64,000 nucleotides of DNA from Isoetes taiwanensis (lineage: Eukaryota; Streptophyta; Lycopodiopsida; Isoetales; Isoetaceae). Below the pieces are notes generated by a model. That model was not told where the DNA came from. It searched no databases and saw only the letters and a program-made list of their open reading frames with translations. Made by a program: the position numbers and the translations under genes. Each line of letters begins with the position of its first letter. The stretch's first letter is position 1. The stretch covers positions 7,316,109 to 7,380,108 of the forward strand of contig JAJEKV010000004.1 in the NCBI GenBank assembly GCA_021234155.1, written 5' to 3'. This document shows positions 34,653 to 47,354 of the stretch, in pieces.

Positions 34653-35580
34653 AATAGCCATTTGGATAGTTAGCCACTTGAATTATTAGAGACACTAGCT
34701 TTAAAATTAATAGGCATGTTCCTTAAAGATGTGGATGCTTGTGCTCTTTTGATGTTATTTTGAAATTACTTTCACAAAAAAAAAAAAAAAAGAGAAAAAA
34801 GGAAAAAAAAGAGAAAATAGGTTTTAACTCGATATCTTGTGTGTATTATGATGTTTGCAGTTGAGTTCACGGTTATGAAAGCATAGGAGGAGTTGTTTTC
34901 TAACATATATAGAACTTGTCATGACAGGTTCACCAGTCTGAATAATCTCCACCTGAGCAAATAGTTGCCCTCCAATTCATATCAGCCAGAATTCTTCGAT
35001 GATGGGATCCCAAAACACTAAACATTACTACAATTAGCTGGGAGAACGTGGTACTAACATCATATTTTTTCCACACTTGCAGGTTCATCTGATACATTCC
35101 ATTCATTTTCAGCTGCCTTTGATCCATTCTCATCTAGCCCTTGCTTCCCAAATCATTTTCAAAAAAGAGAGAACACAGCCTGCTACCTTCCATAGCCTTC
35201 CATAGAGGTGGCTTAAGTCTCAAAAAATTCCCAACTCAAGTCTCTGTTCCTGCTCCATACATCTTTCAAATGAAGTCAAGCAAGTCAAGTCAAGTTACTA
35301 GTCAAATCACTCTCAAGACAACTATCTATTCCAGCTCCATACAAACACCCTTGAAGACATTCACTCAAGCATCATTCACATCACCATATCCATCTGCACA
35401 GATTTTCTCCAATACCATTTCCATTTTTTCTTTCTTACATCACCTTTTGCTGCCCATATTCTCAAGTTTTTTCATTCTCTTGCACTACCATCATCACGCT
35501 TTTGTCACATTCCATTCTCTGCCTTTTTTTTACTCACAAGGCTGAGGGGACCAGCCATTCCTTTTCCTTGTTTAGCATGA
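34653..35580 (+). other. 3' non-coding region of the Tat-like element
   Basis: Contains A-rich runs at 34775-34820. Near its end GGCTGAGGGGACCAGCC (35541-35557) holds the only purine-rich block, 24 bp before the LTR, and forms a 5-bp hairpin. The same block precedes the LTR at 45028, so it is conserved. Confidence 0.6.
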
Positions 35581-38019
35581 TGTTGCCCTGCTATGGCAAC
35601 ATGGCAAGGTGCCATCAAATCTTATTCATGTTGCAGGAAAAAGGAAGATACTATGTTGAAGAACCAAGTGAAGACATTGAACTGGAATCAAGGTCACACA
35701 TTGAGAGGATCTAAGCATCTAGAAGTTTGGAAGACCCCTATGAAGTTTGCAAGCTATGAAGTGGTATCTTTTCTCCTTCATGTTGTCATTTCTATTCCAC
35801 TCCCTCACATCTACCTCATTTCCAACATACCATCACCCTATACCATTATGCATCTCACACATAGCCTTTTGTTCCATAGTTGACCTACCACTACCTAAGG
35901 CACATTTTCAAAAAGTTGTTACACCAAAAAGATTGCCTAAGCATCAAGTTTTATATCATCATTTTTCATCACACCATTCCATTATCACACACTTCACACC
36001 AAGTGGCTAAAGCCAAAAAGCATTTTATGCTAGCCAAAATACAAAAAAAGGGAAGGAAAAGCTAAACACGAGTTTGCCTAGTCACCACCTCTAAGTGACA
36101 TGGCATGATGACTAGATACACATGTCATCACCTACAAAGCCACTTTGGTCCACTCATCAATTGCCACTTCCATATGTCATCCACCAAGTTGCCACCTAAG
36201 CAACAAGTGTCCACATCATCACATCACTCCACACCATTACATCACTCAACATCATTACATCATTCTACATCATCACATCACCTTACATCATCAAATGATG
36301 ACTAGGCAAGTTTTGACCAAACCCAAAAAGTTGGTCAACCATAAGATTGAAATGCTTGGAAAATGAGCCTATTAGCCTTGTTCTTCCTCCTTGCCACCTC
36401 ATTCTAAACCTATTGCCAAAAATCATTTTGACTAAGGGAAAAGATGGTTACCAACCCTTAAGTGCCACATCATCATCATTTTTGCCACCTCACCAAGTCC
36501 CATGCCTACTCACTCCATTTATTTTTCCCACAAAAAAATCAAAGTATTGCATTTGAAAATTTGATGATACCACCTGGTAGCCCTCATGAAATCATGCCAC
36601 GTGGCACAAACATTTTTGAAAAAAGAGTTTATATTGACCTTCTAAATGACTTCCTTGGGAAACGTGCCTCATTTAAAAAAATGGTAAAACCTACCTACAT
36701 CTACCCCCCCATCTATCTACCCTCTCATCCTCTGCCAAGTGGCGTCCCCCCTGGCATGCCAAGTCGAAACACGAGCCGAGCTTGGCGTGGGAGGAGACCA
36801 CGTAATCAATAAACAGGAAAATGGATCTCTATTTATACCTTAATTTTTTTTTTCATTCCTGCCTGTGGGATAATTGTTCTTGAGAAAAACTCCGAACCCT
36901 AAAATCTAACTTGCCAAGAACCTGTTTTTTTCTTCGATCGAACTAAGCAATCATTGCATTGGCTAACCATTTTGTCCTGCTGCACACAAAGAAACACCTA
37001 AACCGACCAGAATCATAGCCAAGACTCTGAATTTGCCAAGATCCGGCCGGAAACAGAGATTTTTAAAAAGGGGATTTGTTCAACAGAGAAATTTGTGGGC
37101 TTTTTGCTTGATTCAAGACGGCACCAAGAGTGAAGTCGGAATTGATGCTGAGAGATCCTCCTGCCTTAAGAAATCAGTCCTGAGGCATATTATGATCAAT
37201 TTGTATCCAAAAAATTCATGATTTGTGTGTTTTTAGAGATGTCATGTTGATTGATCATCTTGATCATTAACATGATATCAAATGTGATGACTCTGATTCC
37301 AGTTGAATGAAAATCTGACCTTGGAAAATATCATTTGTAGCATTTGCATCTGAATTAACTTGAAAAATAAAAAGAAAAAACTACATATCACGTCAGATCC
37401 GGTTGCATCCGAGTCTCTAGTTGCATTTAGTACAATCGTTTGGGAAAGGAAAAGTTAAAAAAAGTAAAATAAGGGGGGGAAAGATCAATCTCCTAATGTT
37501 TCAAAGTCCGTCTCATTCTTTCTATAGATATTAGATGCTTAGACATGTTTTTAAATCACACATGAATTTTTGACCTTGAAAATAGCATGCACTTATTGTG
37601 CGGTCCCGTGTTCAACTGTCAAAATTTAGTTGGATAAAAATTCATCATCATTTTCATTTGGCAAAAATTTAGTGCCTTCATCCGGTCCATTTACTAGTTT
37701 CCGACTTAGTCAAGAATCAATATTCCTCACCAACTGTGGAGATTCTTTGCATAGACTTTCTACAACACTTTTTTCACATATCATTGTATCATGCTATGCT
37801 TACTTGGGTTCAAAATGTCGAGTGCATTGGTTTCTGTGCCTGTTAGAACAAGACTAGCTTTTTTTGGCTTTAGGGAAACTAGTGAAATCTTGTTTTCTGG
37901 AGGTCTAAACACAGATATTCCAGCACAGAGTGATCACCTCAAGTGATCTGGAGGTCCTAGACCAAGATTATTACTTCTTTGACCTGAGGTTGGTGGTTTA
38001 GCCAGGTTTGCCATCAACA
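35581..38019 (+). repeat. 3' LTR of the Tat-like element (2439 bp)
   Basis: Same ends as the 5' LTR. It carries about 185 bp (37042-37225) that the 5' LTR lacks, and scattered small differences, including clusters after 37380. Confidence 0.92.
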
Positions 38020-38349
38020 CCAGGTCAAAACTGTCCCCTGCCTTCTAACAACCAGTACTTGGTTCCCAGAACGCAGTTGTGATATAAAAACAGCTTAGAA
38101 GGAGATCAATTTTGAGTTCAAATTTGGCATATAAGTAGTTCATGAGATCCTCCATTCCAGAAAAATGTTTGTTGAGTTTGAATTTGATGTTTTGACTTTT
38201 ACTTCTATTTTCAATTTTAGGGAATTTATACAAATGGATAGCATTGCTACATATGACTCTAGATTGTCCTTCCAAAAATTACAGTATGGAAGTTTATAAG
38301 GATGTGAAACCAATGCAAAAACAAGCTCTGTGGAAAGAGCAAAAGACAT

Positions 38350-38385
<36 letters not shown>

Positions 38386-40479
38386 TGTACCTGCCCATTA
38401 CTGGTCCATATTTCATTCAAAATTTGATAATAGCCTTATATTAGTCCATTTGAAGTTGAGTTTTGGAACACAAGTAGGTCTTGGATCACTTTCTTCACAA
38501 AAAATATTTGTTGTTCATTATCTTGAGGATTGTACTAGAATAGATAGCATCAATTATATTATATCTTCTATGTTTATTCTAGATTTGTGCCCTAAGGTGT
38601 GACTTTACAAAATCACATCCTCAAAATATCTCATGTCAAGAAACCAATGCAAAAAGAACGAAAGAAAAATATGAAAAACTTTTACTATAAAAAATCAAGA
38701 TAGACCACTATCTACAGTCCAATTGCAGCCCATCATTGGTCCAAATGACAGAAAGTTTAGAAATCATTATGGTGCCACCTTAATCAATTTTGGTCTCAAC
38801 TTTCGCATATAGTTTACTTGTATGATTCTCTATAGAACAAAATTAATTGATTAGGTTAGCTTGTATAATTTAAGGGTAAGGTTGAAGCACAAAACATTGA
38901 AAATTTATGGGGTACTTATAACCAATTGAACCTACATGGACTTTCACTCACACCTTTCAAAAATCATGTAATCGAAGCTAAAAAGCCGTAGTATCATTTA
39001 ATGGAGCAAAATGGATAAGGCTAATGAGAGATATATGCTCTATACAATTGGTCTCATGGACCATAAATGGTGATGCGTGCTTATATAAATTAAAACCTTA
39101 GAAATAACATGTTATTGTAACATACAACTATAGATTTTTATTGCCAAGAAAGGTTTGCATCCATAAAAAATATAATATACATGAAAGATAACCTACATAT
39201 AACCTACATATAATATTATTCTACTTGGATGACAATGCTTTATAGCAGTAACATAGATATGAAGTTTGTGCTAGTAAGAAATAAGCAGATTTCATGGTAT
39301 CTTTTTCAATAAGACCATAAAACATGTATAAGAGATCTCTATATATGTAATTTCTTAGATTTTGAACTATTTTAAAGAAATATTTGGGGAAAAGTAGTGT
39401 CTCTTTCTAGGAACCAAAGAAGCATATACGATATGTTATATTGTCTATTTATATATTGTCATGGCTAAACTTCACAATATCCACTTGAATTCATCAATAA
39501 TCACCACTAACTATAATCATTGTGGAGCTTTAGACCTATAATTGTGGAGTTGACCCAACTTTTTATGCTCTAAAATGTTAATTCGGCTGTTGTATATCAT
39601 GTTTGAATTCCAAAAATTGCATGGTTACACCCTACTTTACACTATATGTAAGTTGATAGGAGTTATGTTCTATGTAGATATAAATAGAATGCATCATTTA
39701 TTACCCACATGGCATTATGAATGGTTGTTATTGAAGCATTTTAACATATACTTTTGCCCAGAATTATGTATAGTAGATTCTTTTAGTAAATATTGAGGTT
39801 AACATGACTTATGAACACTCCAAAAGATCATGAAACTATAGCTTGTATAGTTAGCAACTCATGGCCACAAGAATTAAGTCAAAACTTATTATAAAGAGAG
39901 AGAAATAATTCTTGAACCTCAAGCAGCTTTTTTGACCAAAATAGGGTTTGGCGGCTTCCATCTATGTCAGATGATAGTAAGAAAACATGGGAACATAAAA
40001 CTCAATGTGTCCTATGATAAGCAGGCAAATACCTCCAACTTTGGCAAGGTTTAGGTCACTTTATGCTAGAAATATCGAAGAAGGCAGTTCTGGACTGGTG
40101 TAGAAACTGCCAAATTCTCTAACATTTGAGCAATCACCACAAGGTATAGATGACCCCATTGGTCTTGAAATTCTCAAATTTCATTAAGAAACAAGTGAAG
40201 ACTCAAATGATGGTGGTATATTATAAAATTGGAATCTGTTTCGTGAGTTACATGGGTTTAAGTGGCAGAGGTCATATGGGCCAGTTCTAGTCCACGGATC
40301 AGGAATGGTCCCAGGGACAGGTCTAATGTTAACAGCCGCAGACTATTTGGAGTGCTTGAAGGTCATAAGGGAGAGTTGCATGTTTTACAGCGACAAAGAC
40401 TCAGATTTAAGAATGTTGCAGAAAATGGCACATATTATTATTATAATATGTAACCTTCCTAAACGACATGCCTTTACAA

Positions 40480-41110
40480 TGGGCCCCTGCTCGATAGATC
40501 TTAGTAATGTTCATGTAGGGCATTCCTGAGACACCGGCATAAATGGGTAGAAGCGACTATTCATAAATGTCTAGACGGTTTTTCCCCTTTGCCCAGTTAG
40601 TTAAGGGCATGTCGGTTAGGAACATTACATTTAGTATCAGAACTAGGTCTCAAGTTCGAGTCTCCATGGGTGCGATTATATATGGTATTGTGATGTTCGA
40701 GGATGAGCATAATTCTAGTTGGAGAGGTTGTAATGGGCTCATAATTGGGAGACCGCTCGAGAGATCTTAGTAATATGCATGTGGGTGTTCTTGAGACACC
40801 AGCATAAATGGATAGAAGCAAATACTCATAAACGTCTAGACGGTTTTGCCTAGTTGGTTAAGGCATCCAAGACCAAGTCATGACCTACCATTCAACGGTA
40901 TTCTGGGTCATACTTGCCCCACCATGTGTTGGTGTGATCGATGGTTTATGATGCTTGAGGACAAGAATAGTGCTAATGGGAGAGATTGTAATAGACCCAT
41001 GGGAGACCGCTCGAGTGGATCTTGGTGTCATGTTCCCGAGACACTAGCATAATTGGGTAGAAGTCACTACCCATAAACATCTAAACAGTTTTGCGCAGTT
41101 GGTTTTGCCA
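40480..41110 (+). repeat. Three tandem SINE-like, tRNA-derived units
   Basis: Three units of about 255-265 bp share CTCGAGAGATCTTAG-like, GAGACACCAGCATAA-like and GTCTAGACGGTTTTG-like blocks (from about 40487, 40755, 41009). TGCCCAGTTAGTTAAGG at about 40597 and its later copies resemble a tRNA D-arm (A box). AAGTTCGAGTCTCC at about 40652 resembles a T-arm (B box). The units fill the gap between transposon copies B and C. Confidence 0.6.
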
Positions 41111-41166
41111 GATGACTGCATCTATATCCATAGAATTTAAAGAAACTAAAGCGTCTTATAACGTAA

Positions 41167-42911
41167 CACTAGACCTGTCCCTGGGACCATTCCTGATCCA
41201 TGGACCATAACTGTTCCACATGACCTCTGCCACTTAAACCCATGTAACTCACGAAAGAAATTTTAATTTTATAATATACCACCATCATTTGAGTCTTCTT
41301 GTTTCTTATTGAGCTCTGAGAATTTCAAAACCAATGGGGTTACCTATACCTTGTGATGATTGCTCAAACATTGGAGAATTTGGTAGTTTTTGCACCAGTT
41401 CACAACTACCTTCTTCGATATTTCTAGCGTAAAGTAACCTAAACCTTGCTAAAGTTGGAGGTATTTGCCTGTTTCTCATAGAGCACATTGAGTTTTATGT
41501 TCCCATGTTTTCTTGCTATCATCTGACATCTCGGTGGAAGCCGCCAAACCCTATTTTGGTCAAAAAAGCTGGTTGAGGTTCAAGAACTATCTCTCTCTCA
41601 TTATAACCAGTTTTAACTTAATTCTTGTGGCCATGAGTTGCTAACTGTACGAGCTATAGTTTCATCATTTTTTGGAGTGTTCATAAGTCATGTTAACCTC
41701 AATATTTACCAAAAGAATCTACTATACAGAGTTTTGGACATATGTTAAAATGCTCCAATAATAGCCATCCATAATGCTATGTGGGTAATAAATGATGTGT
41801 CCAATTTATATCTACATAGGACATAACTTTTATCAACTTACATATAGTATAATTAGGGTGTACCCATGCAATTTTTGGAATTCAAACATGATGTACAGCA
41901 GCCAGATTAACACAATAGAGCATAAAAAGTTGGGTCAACTCCACAATTTTAGATTCAAAACTCCACAATGATTATAGTTAGTGATGTTTATTAAAAATTA
42001 AGTGGATGTTGTGAAGTTTAGCCATGACAATATATAAATAGACCACATAACATTTCATATATGCTTATTTGGTTCATAGAAAGAGACACTACTTTTCCCC
42101 AAATATATGCCTTTAAAATAGTTCAAAATGTGAGAAATGACATATATAGAGATCTATTATATAGGTTGTATGATCTTATTTAAAAAAATACCATGAAATC
42201 TGCTTATTTCTTACTAACATAAACTTCATATCTGGGTTACTGCTCTAAAGCATTGTCATAATATTACATATAGGTTATCTTTCATGTATATTATATTTTT
42301 TATGGATGCAAATCTTCTTTGGCAATAGAAATCTCTAGTTGCATGTTAAAGTAACGTGTTATTTCTAAGGTTTTAATTTGTATAAGCACGCATCACCATT
42401 TATGGTCCATGAGACCAATTGTATAGAGCATATATCTCTCACAAACCTTATCCATTTTGCCCCGTAGAATGATACTATAGCTTTTTAGCTTCGATCACAC
42501 ATGATTTTTAAAAGGCGTAAGTGAAAGTCCATGTAGGTTCAATTCGTCATAAGTACCCCATAAATGCTCAAATTTTTTCAACCTTACCCTTGAATTATGC
42601 AAGCTAACCTAATCAATTAATTTTGTCCTATAAAGAATCATACAAGTAAACTATATGTGAAAGCTGAGATCAAAATTGATTAAGATGGCACCATTAATAA
42701 TTTTTAAACTTTCAGTCCTTTGGAGAACTGCAGATAGCGGTCTATCTTGATTTTTTATAGTAAACTTTTTTCATATTTTTTCTTGGTTTTTTTTGTATTG
42801 GTTTCTTGACATGAGATATTTTGAGGATGTGATTTTGTAAAGTCACACTGTAGGGCACAAATCTAGAATAAACATGGAAGATATAATATAATTGATGCTA
42901 TCTATTCTAGT
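41167..42911. mobile_element. TIR DNA transposon, copy C, inverted and truncated
   Basis: CACTAGACCTGTCCC at 41167 (GTAA outside) begins a sequence that is the reverse complement of 38540-40328 in copy B. It ends at about 42911 where gypsy coding sequence begins, so the far end is lost. No transposase. Confidence 0.75.
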
Positions 42912-44230
42912 CAAAGGAGGATGGCAGCAACCCATTAGAGATTTTTTACAACATGGGATCATCTCCCCAAATCTCACTTCAAATCAAAGAAGGAGACTCA
43001 AGGACAAGTGCAGACAATTCAAGCTGATAGATAATGTTCTGTGCAAAGTCAATAGGGATGGGATTTTGCTGAGATGTGAGTGAAGATGAATCTGCGTTAA
43101 TTATTAGGGAAATGCATAAGGGTATCTGTGGACATTTTGCTGGGGATACCACTGCCAAAAAGATCCTTAGGTCTGGATATTATTGGCCTACTGTTTTTAA
43201 AGATTGCTATGAGATCATAAAGACTTGCCATAAGTGTCAGATTTTTAGCAAAAGGATTTTATTACCGGTGCCCGAATCCTATTATCTCCCCGGGACCTTT
43301 TCAAATTTGGGGGTTAGATTATATTGGTCCTATTAACCCTTCTTCTACAGGTCAACATCAGCATATTATTGTGGCTCTGAGACTATTTTTACTAAATGGG
43401 CAGAGGCCATACCTTTGAGGCAAGCCAATGCCCTCACCTGCTCGCAAGATTCTTACATGAGTTTGTTTGCTCTAGGTTTGGTATTCCTTTCCAGATACAT
43501 TCTGATAGGGGTACTCCCTTTGTTAATGAAGTCATTACTAATTTGTTGGGTATTTTGAAGGTCAAACATACCAAGAGCTCCTCATACTATCCTCAAGCTG
43601 AAGCTACTAACAAAGTGTTGAAAAACATTTTGCAGAAAACAATTGAGGTCAACAAAAGGGATTGGCATATCAAAATAGTGGATGCACTTTGGGCTTATAG
43701 AGTCACTATCAAAACAGCTACAAACCATACACCTTTCAATTTGGTTTATGGCATAGAAGCAGTCCTACCAGTAGAACTCGAGCTACCTTCCTTAAGATTA
43801 GCTCATAAATTGTGCTTACCTTTTGAACATGCCTTACAGGAGAGACTGGATGCCTTGTTACATTTGGATGAGTATAGAATGGAAGCTGAGAACACAAACT
43901 TGCTGAAAAAGGCTAAAGATCTGGCTGCATTTAAGGCTGCCCACAAAATACAAGGCACCTTTAAAAAAGGAGAGCTTGTTCTCAAATGGAACAAGTCAAA
44001 GGAGGACTCGGTGGCAAATTTGATAACATTTGGGAAGGACCCTTTGTAGTCGGATCCCGCAGGTACAAATTCTTATTGGCTACAAGAAGTTGCTTCGGGG
44101 ATGCCACCGCCAAATCCTATCAACATCCACGCTTTTGAAAAGGTATTGGGACCAGCATACTTGCTTGTCTCTCTTTTACATTAAAAGCTTAGAAGTTTGT
44201 AGTAGATTTAAAGCGGTTAGATCGGTTTGA
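42912..44230 (+). pseudogene. Integrase of the truncated Tat-like element
   Basis: Three frames in succession. Zinc domain: MHKGICGHFAGDTTAKKILR and CHKCQ. First catalytic Asp in GLDYIGPINP (frame change there). Core: FQIHSDRGTPFVNEV (second Asp) and YYPQAEATNKVLK (Glu). C-terminal domain: VLPVELELPSLRLAHK and FKKGELVLKWNKSKED. Two or three frameshifts break it, though the catalytic residues are still readable. Confidence 0.88.
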
Positions 44231-45027
44231 CTTTTGAGCATCTTTATTCCAAAGAAAGGCTAGATCGGTTTGATTTTGAGCACACTACTCTAATATGATT
44301 GGTTTCATGTTTTCTAGGATGACTGACCTGGACAAAGTATACATGATTTCAAGAACAGGACTGATGCTATTAATTACCAAGTGTCATATGCGGGGAGCAC
44401 CCTTCCTCCATTTTCTCATCTGTTTTAAATAGTCCTACCATCCACTCGACCCCTTATTCCTCTTTCATACCTCTACCAAAGACTCTGCAAAGTCACCTTC
44501 ACCATCATAGCAGAGTTGCAAGTAATTGAGACTAATTGGTTTGTGTGTTTCCATGGGTGCACTCTTGTTCCATCTTTCTCATCTGTCACATTTAGTCCTA
44601 CCTACCATTTAAAACCTCTCATTCTTGTTTTCATTCCCAAGCACTCTGCAATTCATCTTTACCATCATAGCAGAGCTGCAACCTTTGAAGATCAAGGAAG
44701 GAGCATACATTTTCTTGTTTTGGCGAGGCCTCAAGCACTTGCACACTCACTTCATCTCCAGTTCATCACCACCTCACCATATCCACACTCACTTTCTTTT
44801 CACTCACCTCATTCCATTCACAATCATTCCACCACCCTTTTGTCATACTCACATTCGTTTCTACCTTTTTTTTCCCTCACCACATTCATACTCACTTCAC
44901 CCACACTTGCATTTCACACTCATATCTCTATTTGGACAACTTGGCACAAAATTGAAGACCCCTCTAGTTATTCATTTTTTGACATCACATGGCTGAGGGG
45001 ACCAGCCTTTTTCTTGTTTTGGCGAGA
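44231..45027 (+). other. 3' non-coding region of the truncated element
   Basis: Pyrimidine-rich with chance frames. GGCTGAGGGGACCAGCC at 44991-45007 is the same purine-rich hairpin found before the LTR at 35581. Confidence 0.6.
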
Positions 45028-46983
45028 TGTTGCCCCCAAAAGGGCAACATGCTAATTGTGGTCTATGCATTCAAACTAGGTCAATTTATCTTAAGAGATT
45101 AGGTCAAAGTTTGGAAGAATCTTGGTATTCAACATTGATGTGGAGGTCAAAAGGAATTCATTCTTCAAGTTAACAAGTGCTCAAGGTTCAAGGCTCACAT
45201 GAGGTACTTTATTTGAGGTCAAAATGCTTAGTCAAAGAATATGCTCTAGAAGATTCTGGGTTATGAAGTTTGGAAGACATTGCTTGAAGTTTGGAAGTTG
45301 AAGTTTGGAAGATTCCCTTATATGGTTCCATCCTTGTCATTTTGTTTTTTGCTTAGCCAATTTTCCTTCTTACATCCCCAACTTATCTCATTACCATTAT
45401 TTGTTAATCTTTCCATGACATCTTCCTTATTCATTCTTCATGTCCACTTTTGCACCATTGCTCTCCACCTTTGCTTTTTCCTTGCCGTAAACACTTACTC
45501 CAACCTTTGCTTAGTCATGGACCTTTTTTTACACCCATACCTTATTATCTCCCATCTCCACCATCCACATGAGCCCTTATTGCCCCCATGGCTAACCTCT
45601 ATTTTTCAACCTCTTGTCTTATGGTTACACCCTTATTGGTTCCCAACTCCCTCAAATTGGTCTCATGGCCTTGCAAACTTCAAATTAGGGCATGGGTGCT
45701 TGATACCATGGTCTAGGCTTGCATAAAACCTTAAAGAAATCTGAGCCTTGAATTTGAACCATAGTAAAACTTTCAAGAAATCCAAAATACGGGAATATTC
45801 CCAGCATATCTAAGGGAAATACGCGAACCGTATTGCGGGAATTTCCCTAAATATACGGCCATGAACCCTAAATCTCTGAGATCATGAAATCATGCGGAAT
45901 CAACTCTACCAGCCCCCTCCTAACCCCGCTATTTCGGATTCCCATTTGCTCCTAAACTTAATGAACCACAAATCAAGCCCTAAGATGCCGGAACGACTAA
46001 ATTTGAAAATATATATAGGAAATTAGATCCAGAAATTTTCAAGGCCCGTAAGCGTACAAATCTTCTTGTGATCATTCTTTGAGCATGACTAGAAGGATTT
46101 TGGAAGACTCGAGTACTTCCGATCAAGTCCCAAGAGATTTGGTTGGAAATTACCTATTGAAATTATTTATTGACCTGAAGTTGATTTTGAAGTCTTTGAA
46201 GTATTATTATCCAACATTATTATGATTGATTTACCTCCCTATCAATGAAATTTGATGCCTACTTGAAGAAATTATCTCTGTTATGATTCTTTACAATTTC
46301 TCTTTGTTCAAAATTCTACAGAAAATTCCCAAGCACTTTTGATTACTTTTGGCCCATTTGCCATCAATCCTTGAGACATCTGGAGCCTATATGTTTTGAA
46401 AAATCCAAAAACTCCACTCACAACTCGAAGTTAGAAATTTTTTTGCATTGTTTTGACTATTCTTGATTTGTATTTTGCCAAATCCACCCACGAAATTACT
46501 TTTGCCTATCCAAATAACAATCTGACCACTTGCCTATATTCCTCATCATTACTACAAACACATTTGCTTTGGAAATTCTCAAAAACTCGTCCGGCAACTC
46601 CAAAATCCCAATCTCGATCCTTTGTTTTCAGATTTGATTTGCTATTGACCAAATTTTGACCGCACTTTGAGCTCGAATAACTCACAAACTAAGTTTCTGA
46701 CTTGGTCAGAAGCTTTACTATTGGTTACCTACAACTTTTTTGACCAAGTCTACAGTGATTGACTCAAAAAATCGATCTGCATATCAATACCACAACTGTT
46801 TTGGCAAAGGTGTCAATTTCTGGAAATGGGAAAGGTATAAAACTTCAAATTTTTGAACTTGTCTTTGAGATTAGCTTGCATAGATTGATCACCTTAAGTG
46901 ATCTGGAGGTTCTAACCCCAATTTGAGTGAAAACTCAAGTTGGTTCCTTGTGGTTGACCTTTAAGCCAGGTTTAGGGTCAACA
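45028..46983 (+). repeat. 3' LTR of the truncated element (1956 bp)
   Basis: Starts TGTTGCCCC and ends GGTCAACA. Stem ATGTTGCCC/GGGCAACAT encloses the first bases. The right neighbour is the CACTA fragment. Confidence 0.75.
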
Positions 46984-47171
46984 ATGCCCCGTCAGATGAT
47001 CATGACGTCGTTTAACGACGTACTGTGCTTGTTAAACATAAGAAAGACAACATAAAATACAAACAACACAAATAGATAAAAAAACATATTGTTTCCATTT
47101 ATAAAAGAAGCTTATACAACGACAACACAAATAGATAAAAAAAACTTATTGTTTCCATTCATAAAAAAAGC

Positions 47172-47354
47172 TTATACATTAGTTATGTCCATCCTGAGGA
47201 CGTGACAGTTTAATGCAACCATTTGCATCATTATCTGCACCATTAACGTCGTTTTCTCTTTATTTGGCGCGGTGAGCCATTCTACCAGTCGTTCCCCGCA
47301 GGGAACGCCAGATGTTAGTGCAATCAGAAGCTCCTTTTCACTCATCTTTGCCAC
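47172..47354 (-). other. Short open frame inside the CACTA element
   Basis: 60 codons (KELLIALTSGVPCGERLVEW ... MDITNV) on the minus strand. It could be the last exon of a transposon gene, but I recognise no domain. It could be chance. Confidence 0.25.

Larger units (their letters stand above)
27094..38019 (+). mobile_element. Complete Tat-like Ty3/gypsy element with an extra RNase H before the RT
   Basis: LTRs at 27094-29346 and 35581-38019, target duplication CCAGG at 27089-27093 and 38020-38024, PBS at 29350. Coding order gag, protease, RNase H, RT, degenerate RNase H, integrase. An uninterrupted version of the target is seen in copy A around 20312-20328 (GACTGGGTCAAAACTG). The LTRs are alike apart from indels, so the insertion is fairly young, yet gag, RT and integrase carry frameshifts or stops. 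Confidence 0.93.
26685..40328. mobile_element. TIR DNA transposon, copy B, split by a gypsy element
   Basis: Left end CATTAGACCTGTCCC at 26685 and right end GGGACAGGTCTAATG at 40328, both with TTAA outside (26681-26684, 40329-40332). Without the nested element (27094-38019 plus one CCAGG) it is about 2.7 kb. It matches copy A on both sides of A's middle segment. No transposase frame. Confidence 0.75.
42912..46983 (+). mobile_element. 5'-truncated Tat-like gypsy element (integrase to 3' LTR)
   Basis: Starts inside the linker before integrase (WQQPIRDFLQHGIISPNL resembles WQDEIIKFLKHEEAPENF of the complete element) and runs to an LTR at 45028-46983. It is a different subfamily: the LTR shares the terminal hairpin and the ATCAACA-like end but little else. 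Confidence 0.85.
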
